NCBI RefSeq assembly: GCF_036373705.1
Contig: NC_089863.1
Location: 8,644,357 to 8,708,356, forward strand
Source: Amia ocellicauda
Lineage: Eukaryota; Chordata; Actinopteri; Amiiformes; Amiidae
Direction of reading: 5' to 3'
Length of the DNA stretch: 64,000 bases
In this document: piece after piece, positions 42,973 to 54,264 of the stretch
How positions within the stretch are numbered: the first letter of the stretch is position 1
Layout: each line of letters opens with the position of its first letter
Program-made: the position numbers and the translations under genes
The notes under the pieces: generated by a model
Told to the model about the DNA's origin: nothing
Databases searched by the model: none
Seen by the model: the letters and a program-made list of their open reading frames with translations, nothing else

Positions 42973-44840
42973 GTAGTAATCTCTTTCATATAAATCAACA
43001 GTGTGGTTTCCTGATGTCAAAATAAGGGCTTACAGTGGCTGTTCATAGAAAGATGTAAACCATACATGTCACAGGCCTCTCTTACCAGTTTTCAAATGTT
43101 GTGTTCTGAAGTCTTTTGCAATAAATGTCTTGTTTTGTGTTTCTCCTTATTTTGATCAGTGGAACTTTCCTTGGACGAGAAAAGCTCGATTCAGTGCACT
43201 CCTTCTTCCTTTTCGTCTCTATTCTCTTCTTCTTCCTTCTTTTTTATTTTTTCTTCCTCTTTCTTATTATATTATTAATATAATATAATATAAAAACTAC
43301 TTTTTTTTTCTTACATGTAATATCTTGTCACCAGGATGCTTGAAAACATAGACTAAAAGGTTGTGAAGATGTGGGTAATGTGGTGACAAAAGTCATAAAT
43401 CTTGTAAGGAAGAAAGAAAAGAATCTAAGAAATCTAAGAAATCTAAGAAATCTTGTTATTTACCTCGCAGGACTTTGCATAGTTCCTGCACTATTGTCCC
43501 AGTGAAGTGAGTGTTCCTATCGCTGGAATTTTCCCTGGAATGTGAAATCTACATATAACATTATTTTTGCTACTGTTACTACTTCAGCCTTCCTACGGGA
43601 TAGGTTTCAACCCATTTACATTATTACAAGTATATAATCATATCCACAACATTTAAGCTTTTGAACACAATCTATTTGCATATGAACTTTTGCAGGATTA
43701 TGAGTTTGACAAATGTGGCAAGTTCTACAATATTGCTAAGCTGTTACTATAAAACCTGGGGCAAACCAATTTAAGACTAATGCACACATCCCCCCTTTGC
43801 CCATGTGGCCAACACATGCACCAGAAAAACCAGGGAAAGAGTGCTTGTGAGGCAACCAATGCATTAGCAGATGTTTGAGCTCTCTTATGGAAGGTGCAGT
43901 GGCCAGTTGCAATTTCCTGGAGCTTTTACAGTGCATCTCAAATTACATTTCATCCTGCCCCAGGTCATAAAAGTCAAACCCTAGTTTCAACCTACATAAC
44001 AAATGTTTTAAGATAGCTAGCTTTGCTTTCTCATTATTTAATATACATTAATCATTCCACATCATAAACACTTTCTAGTTTACTTCTCCCGGCTTTGTAT
44101 TCCTATTTTGCAAAACCGTTTTTAGGTGCTCAAGTCTATCTGAATCAAAAGTCCCATCTTCTGGAAACCTTAACTTTCTGTCACCTCGCGCACATCTTCA
44201 CTCCATAGTGATCATACATGTACCTGACACATGTACCTTTGGGTGGCGGGTCACCCGTGTTACTGGAGCCGTTACCACCCATTTTCTATGTAACGTTTTG
44301 TACACAACTACCAAGACATACAAGCACACAAAATAATAACAAAATGACAGGGGGAAAAAGAAAAAAAGTAAAAAAGAAATATAAATATAACAAAACACAA
44401 ATTAAAATAAATCCTATATCCGAATAATAACAAACATGTTTTTCAATATGTTTGCATTGATATAACATGTATATAACTTAATGACGTTTCTTCATTTACC
44501 ATACCATTTATGGTTCTATAAAACACGTGCTTTTATATTATCACCGGTGTATCAGATATTGAACAATTAATTAGCGCTCTTTTTTTTTTTTTCTAATAGT
44601 AGGTCAAACCTGCCCTGCAGTTTTATAGACACACTTTTGTCTGCGGGAACCCAAACAGGAAGACACAGTCCTATTTCTTCACAAACAAGAAGACACAGTC
44701 AAGTCTATGGTAACCCTAAGAAACTTTGTTTCTTAACAAGCAAGAAAACACTTCCTGCCTCAAGTACTTGATGTAAGACAAGCAACAACGTTGAATTAAA
44801 ATATAGATCGCGTTACCTGATCGTCAGAGGGCCAGGCGAG
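42973..44840. other. Gene 2 intron 5, first part
   Basis: TTCTTCTT pyrimidine runs at 43195-43262 and an ATCTAAGAA triplicate at 43421-43452. No gene. Exons equivalent to 24537-26321 should lie in this intron but are absent. Confidence 0.4.
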
Positions 44841-45405
44841 CAGACAAGTGAAAGCAAAGCGCGGCAGTAGGGAATTTTTCAAAAAGGTTCCCTTACCTTT
44901 TTCTATTTAGCCGGTGCGGTTTTGCTGGTCACTGGTCTGGCCACTCCGGTCCTCTCCGTCAGGGTTAGCGATCCCATCCTCGTCGCCATGTAATGTGGAA
45001 GAACAATCATCTTCAATCAGGTTGGAACGTTCGTTGCAATGCCTTTAATACACGCAGCGTGGAGAGGAACAGTGAATCAAGAAGATCCCAAAGTCAGAGG
45101 CTTTTATACACAAAAAACAAATATCTGGTTACAATCACAAAGTCATTACTATATTATCTTAGAGAGTTAGCTAAGCAGAATATATATCATTATAAGACAG
45201 AGTTCATAGGTCAACACATGGATTAGGGAGCAGGCACTTCAATCATACTGTTTGACATTGTCTCCAAGATTCTCATCGTAAATAACAAACAGAAATCAAA
45301 CTACCTTCTGGCCTGTCCTTCTGGCTTGACCTTATCTTTCTTAAGTATACAAGAGAGTAAAATAGATATGAGGGAAAGAATTCTAACTTTCCTTCCACAA
45401 TAGCA
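44840..45405 (-). mobile_element. LTR with primer-binding site and leader
   Basis: A minus-strand LTR at 45405-44989 (417 bp) begins TGCTATTGTGGAAGG and ends CTTCCACATTACA in its own direction. It holds a TATAAAAGCC box near 45105 and ATTAAAGG near 45045. Directly after it, TGGCGACGAGGATGGGATC is a plausible primer-binding site and leader, running to about 44840. The internal genes and second LTR are absent. Confidence 0.7.
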
Positions 45406-46310
45406 CAGTCTCTATATAAATTGAATTTGTATGAAAATTCCCTTAGTAGTTAAGTAAAATTCAAGGAATAAGACTCTAAAATATAATACGTTGCATGCAA
45501 CGTTGTGGTGCCGAAGTTGTACCTGCAGCTTTAGGATGTTATTCAATATTTGTGGACTTGGCATGTTTCAGCTGTTAAAGGTTCTTTTGCAAATATTGTT
45601 TTCTTATTTTATCAGCACATGAAGAGTTTTTTTTATCTGAAAAGTAGTAATGAAATTGCAGATTGTTACCATCTGTTGATTATTTATATGCCTCAAAATT
45701 GATTGGTTGATGGCAGCCATTTTGTTACTTATCACTTTTATTTATGTTTTGAGCATTATTTTGTCTGTATTAGGCTTTAAAATGTAATCAGTCTTATATT
45801 CTCCCATACCAAAATACTGCAACAGATACAAAGTACATAGAGATACAGACTATAGCAGAAGTTGGTATGCCTTCTTGTGGTAATTTTATTTATATTTATT
45901 GCACTTACATGCTTTGCGCAAATGTGAGAAGATGGTGCCAGGGCTACATTTACAGAATTTCACTTAAATTGGCCAAATGGACACAGACAAACGCAATATG
46001 GAATCCAAACCATGTGACTAACCGACTTCTCTTCAACAATCGTAAATCGACATCATCATGTGACTTTATGTAACAACTTTCAGGGCTATGCAATAAGCAG
46101 TTTCGAAGAAGAATGATGAAAATGGTCAATAGTTCTCGTAAAATACAACATGGCGGCCAATTCATGTTTGTTGCAGTCTTTTGATACGTTTTTCCAGGAT
46201 GAATTCTAAGCTTGTCTCAATGCATCTATTTCACCTCCATGATTTTGAGGGGACAATAAAAGTCATTCAGAGACTATAAACTGGTCCTTCCCTGTATTTT
46301 CATGAACATG
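45406..46310. other. Gene 2 intron 5, middle part
   Basis: No recognised element or gene. Confidence 0.35.
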
Positions 46311-46400
46311 ACATTATTATTATTATTTATTTTTATTTTTTATTTTTTTTCTTGGCAGACACCCTTATCCAGGGCAACTTACAACATAAGGAATCTACAC
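46310..46400 (-). mobile_element. SINE tail fragment
   Basis: An ATT/TTTTA-rich run is followed by CTTGGCAGACACCCTTATCC and AGGGCAACTTACAACATAAG, the same L2-type tail as at 16291. Confidence 0.7.
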
Positions 46401-47155
46401 ACCTATGCTGTGGGCGTCTGCAAAACCCTTTTGAAGGAAGCACAATGGTTGCCACTAGTTACCTATGCATGTTAAACATAATTTCACTGTGATAATACCA
46501 CAGTATACAGGTGTACCCATAATGCACTGCTGCATACCAGCTCTTAGTTTTCATGTTGAATGTTGTTTTCAGCCTCTCAATTTAATCTACATCAAAAACA
46601 ACAGCAGACCATACAGACAGATAGATAGATATATAGACAGACAGGGAATACAATAAGATGATAGTTGATAACCAAGAAGGGAGTAATAGAAAAGTTTTAA
46701 AAAACATGCTTTTGGTTTTAAACTTTACCGATTGCAAATCCTTGCAATATTAGCTAATTTCTTAAAGTCGGATAATATACTGTATTTTTTTAATATAAAC
46801 TAAACAATACTTAAGCCAAATAAACACACTAACAATAAATACCTTGTCCTAGCCAATTGAACACGTATATCCATTTAAATACAAACATCACGAAACTACG
46901 TACAATCTGAATCCTAAAGGCATCGTCATACAAAAACACCAAGAACTTCAACCTGGGCATGTGTCATGTAAATTATGCTAATTGTATTAGGAGCAGTATG
47001 TTTCCAGCAGCTCTCAGTGTTGCCGACTCAATCGCAGTTATCATTCAAATATACAGATGTTTGTGTCAACACCACACTGTGTTTAGAATTACAGGACATC
47101 TTCCTAAAAAAATGGACAAGGGTTCAAAGCACAGAAAAGTACCGGACAGTCCGGT
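46401..47155. other. Gene 2 intron 5, before the duplicated block
   Basis: A GATA run at 46618-46634. The duplicated sequence begins near 47100-47160. No gene. Confidence 0.4.
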
Positions 47156-47159
47156 AAAA

Positions 47160-48539
47160 TAACGGCTCGGTGGCAACCCTTTTGAGATCTCAGTCCACTA
47201 GAATCTGTATAATTTTTTTGTGGCTGAAATAGGATTTACAAAATTCTGCAAATATATCATTTGTATAGATGTACAGCTGAATTCACATTATTTGTTAAAC
47301 TACATGAAGCACAGAACAACAAATGAAGTACGTGAGAATCACAGGTGTGGTAATGGGCTGGTGTGTAGGAGGGACACCACTAGGAGGCACTACAGTACTC
47401 TAATTGTTCAGATGGGATCAAGGTAGTACATTAGGTTACAGCTATAATCATATCTGTTTATTACAAGACTTTACAACCATGTATATAGACGTAGGCCACA
47501 CAATATTATGTTTTATAGTTTCTAATCTAATCTCATACTCCTAATTACATTTACATTACGATCACAAGTGCTGACATTTGCGTCATTTCATGTCTTGCAC
47601 ACCTGCAAACACAATGGTAAGTTTGAAAGTAATGCAAACATATAGGCACTGAGCAGATATAGAAAATAAATGACTTACTCAATGACATATTTGCTCCAGT
47701 TAATACCCAGCTGTATAAACGGGTACAATTTGGTATATTGTAACACCCTGGACTAATAATGTTATTATAGTAATAATGAAAACCTACATTTTCAAAATAA
47801 GTGTTATTGTGTTATTTGAAGATGGCCGTTTCCTACATAACATTTTGATTAAAGCTACATACTAAATAATATCAAAGGAACACAAACTTCACGTACATAT
47901 TTATAATGATTCATAACTTCATATCTGAGCAAAATGATGGAATGCATTCACAGATCAACTAATTATACAGTTAGACTTTTGCACTGATATTTGCTTCTGA
48001 CAAAGAGCAACGATCACAAAACAATATCTGCTGGAACAGAATTCAGGTTGTCTTAAAAAGCTATAATATGTGCAATAACTTCATGTCAACTCACATTGTC
48101 TTCTGATTCTTCTTAATACTTAGTCCTTCTGTCAATCACAGGAAAACATTGTATTGTTCTGAATTGAAACAAATGAGCTTTCTCATTATATAGGATAAAT
48201 ATATTAGTGTTATTTAGATGTTAATGTTTAGTCTTACTTTAACTTCCTACAAACACTAGTGATGCTACTAAAGGTTTCACTGATTATGCTGATTGACTGA
48301 CTAAAAATTATAACTTTGATGAAATTCAAATAAAGTGACTTGTGTTTTCCTCCACTTTGATCAACACTTGTCCAGATGTTTCTGAACAAAAGCAGTTAAA
48401 CAGGACTTGCAATTAAGAATTGTTTTGAGATGATTAAACAAGTAAGTAAAAGATATTTTAAAAGGTGTGGAAGTTGAATGAGTTGAACTCCAGATAAAAA
48501 ATAAACACCTTCTGATGCACAACTGTGATTCTCTGACAG
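47160..48539. repeat. Duplicated intron block (left part)
   Basis: 47160-47670 matches 23957-24440, and 47700-48539 matches 26535-27448. The junction near 47690 skips what in gene 1 is 24440-26530, which holds EGF exons 7, 8 and 9. The order is therefore kept but about 2 kb are missing in this copy. Confidence 0.75.
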
Positions 48540-48671
48540 ATATTAATGAGTGTGCTCTATCCATCTGTGTGCCACATGCACAATGTATCAATACATTTGG
48601 GAGTTATCTCTGCCCCAGTGATACTGGATTCAAGGTCTCAACAACAGAAGCAAACAAAATCCAATGTGACA
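48540..48671 (+). CDS. Gene 2 exon 6: duplicate of EGF 7, cysteine lost
   Basis: A 132-nt phase 1-1 exon matching 27449-27580. Changes include Ile to Phe in NTFGSY, Phe to Leu, and LCPSDTGF where Ser (AGT) replaces the fifth cysteine. The donor is still GT. Confidence 0.8.
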
Positions 48672-49566
48672 GTAAGACTTGTTTTGTCATGTAAGTAGTT
48701 CTCATGATTTGAAAGAGAAGACTTGTTTATCTAAAGAATGGAAGTCAAACCACTCAGGAGTGCTACTCAGGACTCTTTTTAAACCAGTCAAACACTTTGT
48801 TTCTCTCCAAAAAAGTGTGGCTTATCCCTGTAATAATTGACACTAGGTTAAGATTAAACAATTCCATTGCAGAGTAGTGGGCAGGTCTCTGGACTCCTGA
48901 GCAGAGGTTTGTGGTTTCAATCCCAGGTGGGTGACACTGCTGTTGTACCCTTGAGCAAGGTACTGTACATAGATTGCTCCAGTAAAAACCCAGCTGTATA
49001 ACTGGGCAATTGTCTGTTAAAATAATGTGATGTATTGTAACAATTCTAAGATTGCCCTGGACAGGGGTGTCTCCTTAGCAATATAATACAAATCTGGATA
49101 TATCACATAGTAACCTTTTTTATCTTATCACTAGTGGCATGTCATTAACACTTTGTAAACTAAAATTGTAAGTTATAATTCTCTGTTAAGAACTTGAAAT
49201 ATGTAAATATTCTGTAAGGGAAATGTGATTTCATGCTATAGCCTCAGCAATGATTTACAAAGAGATTATATTTTCAATGATCTTATTTTTCTTTCCTGGA
49301 ATAGTGTGATCAGTTAATTACTTAAAGATAATAATGTATTTCATCCACTCCAGGTTGTAATTAAAATATGAAAAGAGATCACGAGTGGAACATTTGAATG
49401 ATTTCTAGGTTCGTGTTTAATCTAAACTGAACTACAGCTAGTTAGACAGATACCTGGTGCAGCGTTAGCAACTTTAGACTCTTCGACTCAACTGAGTGCC
49501 ATGCAGTTTGGTAAAACTGAAGCACTGGCCCTCGCACAGAGTGATAATGGTCTTGATTCTCTGCAG
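48672..49566. repeat. Duplicated intron 10 with SINE
   Basis: Close match to 27581-28475, including the tRNA-derived SINE at about 48865-49100. Confidence 0.75.
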
Positions 49567-49710
49567 ACATCGATGAGTGTCAAGACCCCTCTGTCTGTGG
49601 TCCATATGCACAGTGTAATAACACCGCTGGAAGTTATAAGTGTTCCTGCGAAAGTGGCTACCGTCCCCCCAAGGGAGTCAAGCTAACCAACAGTTCATTC
49701 CCCTGTGAAG
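49567..49710 (+). CDS. Gene 2 exon 7: duplicate of EGF 8
   Basis: A 144-nt phase 1-1 exon with the same protein as 28476-28619; I see only one synonymous base change. GTAAGTGAAC donor intact. Confidence 0.85.
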
Positions 49711-49730
49711 GTAAGTGAACTGGACTGAAC

Positions 49731-50008
49731 AAGTCAAATTGTTACAAGAAACGTCTGACCTCTGTGATTGCCAACAAGGGTTTTGCCACCAAGGACTAAG
49801 TCGAAGGGGTCAAATACTTATTTCCCTCAATAATATGCAAATCAATTTATAACTTTTTTGAAATGCGTTTTTCTGGAATTTTTTGTTGTTATTCTGTCTC
49901 TCACTGTTAAAATACACCTACCATTAAAATTATAGACTGATCATTTCTTTGTCAGTGGGCAAACATACAAAATCAGCAGGGGATCAAATACTTTTTTCCC
50001 TCACTGTA
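49731..50008. mobile_element. Tc1-like transposon fragment inserted after gene 2 exon 7
   Basis: From GTTACAAGAAACGTCTGACC to the end AAATACTTTTTTCCCTCACTG before TATA: the end of the family also seen at 38079. The copy 1 sequence (28640-28665) runs through without it, so it arrived after the duplication. Confidence 0.75.
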
Positions 50009-51000
50009 TATGGATCTCTAAGAGATATTGGTAGATTGTTAAAGAAACATCAGTCCCTATCAATCATCAGTCACTGACCACCTTCAAAACATGTTAACTT
50101 CGTCAAATTAATCCCAGTAATTGAATCTATTAAGTGGATAACAGTTTGGATATATAAAAAGAAAAGGAAAGCTGAAGAAACCGTACATCAAAACGTACTT
50201 GGGCACAACTCCATAATTTGCAATTTGCATGTGGGTCAATGTGTGGATTTCAGGTCTAGACCTGAAAGTTATACAGAATTTGCTCCCGTTAATGTGCTTA
50301 TATTTCATTTGAATGGGCATTTTAGCTATTCTCTTTGCCTTGTGATCCATAACGTTGGGACAATGATAAGCTTTTAGAAGGAGTTTAGGCTGATGGCAGC
50401 CTCAGACATTTGAATAGGCAAGAAGCATTGTAGCCTGTAGATTTGAATGGACAATTTTTTGTAATTTACAAGAAACTTTCCTTAGTCAAATTAATTTCCC
50501 TGCCTTTGTTTGCAAAGTCTGCATGGATGATCAAACTGGAGTGTAAACAGGTATATTTGTGAGTTAAATCATGTCAGGTGGTTGTTGGAGTCTGAGAACA
50601 GACCAAAAGAATAGCACAACACTTTCTTTACTGTTAATTTTACAATGGCTGATGTCTTGCAGTTTTTCTTCCATAATGAGTGATAAAGCCAATATGTCTC
50701 ATGTTCTGTTGAGTCATCTCACCTGTCATTGATTAATATCAAAAAGATACCAGGGGTAACAGGTTTGTACTTATGGCAAAAAAGAAGAATAAAATCCTGA
50801 AGTTGCAAGGGGAGTAGAAATGAAGCATATTTAATTATACACACCTGGGAGAAATGGAGGCACAAGCGATGTTGTGATGTTCCTGGCACCTGATGAAATG
50901 AATAATAAAAAGTATTTTAAGAGTCTAGTTTTTTGGTTGAGCTTGGCTGGTATTGATGTTGAGTTGTAAGGTTCAGAGATCCGACCCCCTAAGAAGTCAG
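50009..51000. other. Place where the lectin exon should be
   Basis: 50009-50060 matches 28650-28700, just before the lectin exon of gene 1. After that the sequence departs until about 51005, where it matches 29545 onward. No lectin-like frame is found here, so the exon has been deleted or replaced. Confidence 0.6.
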
Positions 51001-51866
51001 GGAGACGTTTATCCCTCTATCTGACCTTGCAGTAGCTACAGACCCCCAGTGAAACCCCCCAGACCCTACAGTGAAAATCAGCTAGTTACAATGTCAATTA
51101 ATACAAACTCTACCTGTGAGAAACAACACTGGTTACCTCAAATGTGTTAATGGGAGTCATTACCTCGCTTTATGTGAGTGGTTGGATAATTACCCAATGT
51201 TAACTATGTAGTTATAAAGTGAGCTAACTAGGACTTATCTGTTTTATTATTTAGAATTTTCTGATTTATTTCTTCCTGATTTTCTATTTTTTTTTCCTTT
51301 CTTTTTTTAAGCTATGAACTATACACATTAATGTATTTTATGTTTTAACTTACTGACTAATTTCTGCATTGTACGCAATATCGTCCTGTTGTGATCAGTG
51401 TATAAATATACTTTAATAAACTTGGGGTTCACTTCTGTCCTCAACGCCAACTTTTAAAACTAACTAACATCATCATATCGTCGGCTTTAGCACATTTTAT
51501 TAATGTATTTTTTTTATTCTTTGTTTTGGCCGTTCAGAGTAAAATATATATATTAGCACAAAATATATATACTATAAAAACAAATTGAAGGTCTCTACCC
51601 AAGTCATCCACCCCAAGTCCAAGTTGAGTCATTCCCAAATCGTCAAAGTCAAAGGCAGCTAAGCTAACTCAAATCTGACTTGAGTCAAGTCATATGACTC
51701 AAGTCACCCATCTCTGCTAGGTAGCCATTTGTCCCAGTTTTTCCACATATTGTCCTACATAACATAATCTAGCAATACATTTAATATTTTTTCTTTGGCC
51801 AGGTTTTTTTATGCACATTTATTTGTCTATGCAGAATAAATCGAGCGATCTATCTACATATCTATG
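51001..51866. repeat. Duplicate of 29545-30400 (hAT element 3' part and host flank)
   Basis: Follows copy 1 with small indels, including the right end of the hAT element at about 51717 and the host flank up to TATCTATG at 51866. Confidence 0.75.
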
Positions 51867-53225
51867 CAAGACTCGCAAAATCGCTAGCCCGACGTCCCGG
51901 GCCTATAGTGTTTTCCAGTCGGGCTACCAAAATGCATCACCGGCCTGCCCAACGTGCTCTCTGAAATAGTATAATCAAATTCCTCCCTTGATTAACGTTA
52001 TTCACTGTCTTGTCTTGTTATTTTAAGGAACAATATGATCGTGGAAGTTTTTGATCATGCAGATTGGTCCGCAGTGAAGTTGAGCTTCAAGCCATGTATC
52101 GACTGCGCAGCGGCACGCAATGAGGTCCGGCCTCGGACCGATTTCTTTGCTAAAAGTCGGTGACCAGAGCAACGAGCAAGTGCGGTGCGGGGGCGGGGTT
52201 TCCTCCGGTAAGAGCAGGGGGGGGGGGGGTTTGGTGCTGATGGTGTTTTCCCCGATAAGAGCACGGGGGGGGTAGGCGGGCGGTGTTTTCTCCGGTAAGA
52301 GTGCAGGGGGGAAATTCAATGTGGACAAGTGCAAGGTAATACACGCAGGTAACAAAAATGTCCACTATAATTGCACTATGGGAGGAATAGAACTAGATGA
52401 AGTAACGCATGAGAAAGACCTTGGAGTCTATGTGGACTCCTCACTTTCTCCATCCAAACAATGTGGGGAAGCAATAAAAAAGGCAAACAGGATGTTAGGG
52501 TATATTGTCAAAAGTGTAGAATTGAGAACAAGGGCAGTGATGTTCAGACTGTACAATGCACTAGTTAGAGCTCATCTGGATACTGTGTGCAGTTCTGGGC
52601 TCCACACTTCAAGAAAGATATCGCTGCTCTAGAGGCAGTTCAGAGGAGAGCAACCAGACTTATTCCAGGTCTGAAGGGAAAGTCCTACTGAGAGACTGAG
52701 GACCTGAACCTTTTCACCCTGGAACAGAGGAGACTACGTGGGGACTTGATCCAAGTCTTCATAATCATGAAAGGCATCGACCACATCAAACCAGAGGAGC
52801 TTTTCCAGATCAGCAGGGACACACGCACCCGGGGACACAAATGGAAATTGGGCTTCAAGGTATTCAAGACAGAAAACAGGAGACACTTCTTTACACAGAT
52901 AGTCGTCACAATCTGGAATAAACTCCACAGCGATGTGGTAGAAGCTGAAAGTTTGGAAAAATTTTAAAATAGACTGGATAGGATCCTTAGATCACTTATA
53001 TATTAATGGACACCAAACGAGCATGATGGGTCGAATTGACTCCTCTCGTTTGTAAACTTTCTTATGTTCTTATGTTCTGCCAGGCAGCACAGAAAATTTT
53101 GGTCACATTCATTCATAAAACTTTTGTTATTTGGGCTAGTAAAATTCATTTCGGGCTACCAAAATCTGAAGAGTGCCTGCCCGAAGGGCTACCAGAGATT
53201 TTAAAATTTTGCGAGCCCTGCTATG
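51862..53225. mobile_element. DNA transposon with nested CR1 LINE; empty site known
   Basis: The element at 51867-53220 starts CAAGACTCGCAAAATC and ends TTTTGCGAGCCCTG. Its left part has GTCGGGCTACCAAAATG and its right part TTCGGGCTACCAAAATC. It is flanked by CTATG on both sides (51862-51866 and 53221-53225). The paralogous site at about 30400 has a single TATCTATGAAACC, the empty site. Ends look hAT-like but only 5 bp are duplicated. Inside, 52315-53080 is a CR1 LINE 3' fragment and 52195-52310 a G-rich tandem stretch. Confidence 0.8.
52315..53080 (+). mobile_element. CR1-clade LINE 3' fragment (nested)
   Basis: Encodes [49 protein letters not shown] and, after a frameshift, [19 protein letters not shown]. 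It ends with TTCTTATGTTCTTATG. The nearest relative in the window is 22690-23460. Confidence 0.85.
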
Positions 53226-53940
53226 AAACCATGATGTACGTTAACCCACAGTCTTATAACATAATGGATAAGAAATCACTGAGGACTCGTGCCCTGTGGA
53301 TGGGGGCATTGTCATCCTGGAAGAGACCACTCCCATTAGGATAGAAATGTTTCACCATAGGATAAAGGTGATCACTCAGAATAACTCTGTCATGATTTGC
53401 AGTGACCCTTCCCTCTATGGGCACAAGTGGACTCAAACAATGCCAGGAAAATACTCCCTGCAGCATAACAGAGCCTCCGAACCCCCTCACTGTAGGGGTC
53501 CAGCAGTCCGGCCTGTACTGTTCTCTTGGTGTCACCACACATGCACTCGCCCACTTGTCCAGAATATGAGCCAGTTGAGCGTCTTTTTGACTGAAGCTCC
53601 TGCCATTCGTTCCCCAGTAATGACCCCTCTTTCAAAGTCACTTAGATCCTTTCCTCTTGCCATCTTGATCCAAAATCAAGGTCAACTGGGCCTGCACAGC
53701 ATTATTAATCATGTCATAGAGCATGATAGGATGTTAATTGCTTAATTGTATCATGCAGTGCACCTGTTTGGAGGCATCTGCATTCGTTATGTTCCTCCAC
53801 TCATTTATTCAGGTTTTTCCTTTAATTTGTCACCCATCTGTAGATTATAATATGGCTGTGGTTTTGGAGTTTTATTAAGTGTGCGAGTTCTATATTTTGA
53901 CTTATCTATTTTTGACTGGCACCTTATACATTTTGGTGTG
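53226..53940 (-). mobile_element. Duplicated Tc1 remnant and flank
   Basis: 53281-53760 matches 30905-31380: NDRVILSDHLYPMVKHFYP, RGFGGSVMLQGVFSWH in broken minus-strand frames. The flank matches copy 1 up to about 53900, where copy 1 is interrupted by its own hAT element at 31510. Confidence 0.75.
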
Positions 53941-54264
53941 AGTGTGTTTATTATTTTTTGACAATTATAATTGTTCCCTGGAATTTAGAATTTGTGATTA
54001 TGTACTGATCAATCATGAAACAGATGCAAATCATCACAGATATTGAAATACATTCAATATGTGTTTTTTGTTATGGAAAACATTATAGAACAGAGTGGTT
54101 AGTAGTCAAGAAGAAAGGTTCAAGAAAATGTAAGTTTTTAATATATTATTGCATGTTGCTTAGTGTGACATCTCTAAGGCTCTGGTTAGTATTTAAGTAA
54201 TTTTTTCTCATTTTAAACTGGCTAAAATATGTATTTTACTAATTGATGCTCAAATTTCCAAAGT
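53941..54264. other. Intergenic, nothing recognised
   Basis: AT-rich. No feature. Confidence 0.4.

Larger units (their letters stand above)
39861..49710 (+). pseudogene. Gene 2: rearranged paralogue of gene 1 (D8C - EGF)
   Basis: Exons I can place: 39861-39894, 40303-40335, 40989-41351, 41756-41884, 42826-42972, 48540-48671 and 49567-49710, all phase 1 as in gene 1. The first three give a signal peptide and a full D8C domain. EGF 1 has lost its third cysteine. The EGF at 42826 has GG where the acceptor AG should be, and using the nearest upstream AG (42799) shifts the frame. The EGF at 48540 has Ser for its fifth cysteine. Exons equivalent to 24537, 25237 and 26175 are gone, and no lectin exon follows. 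It is probably a decaying duplicate, though the N-terminal half could still be expressed as a short D8C protein. Confidence 0.7.
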
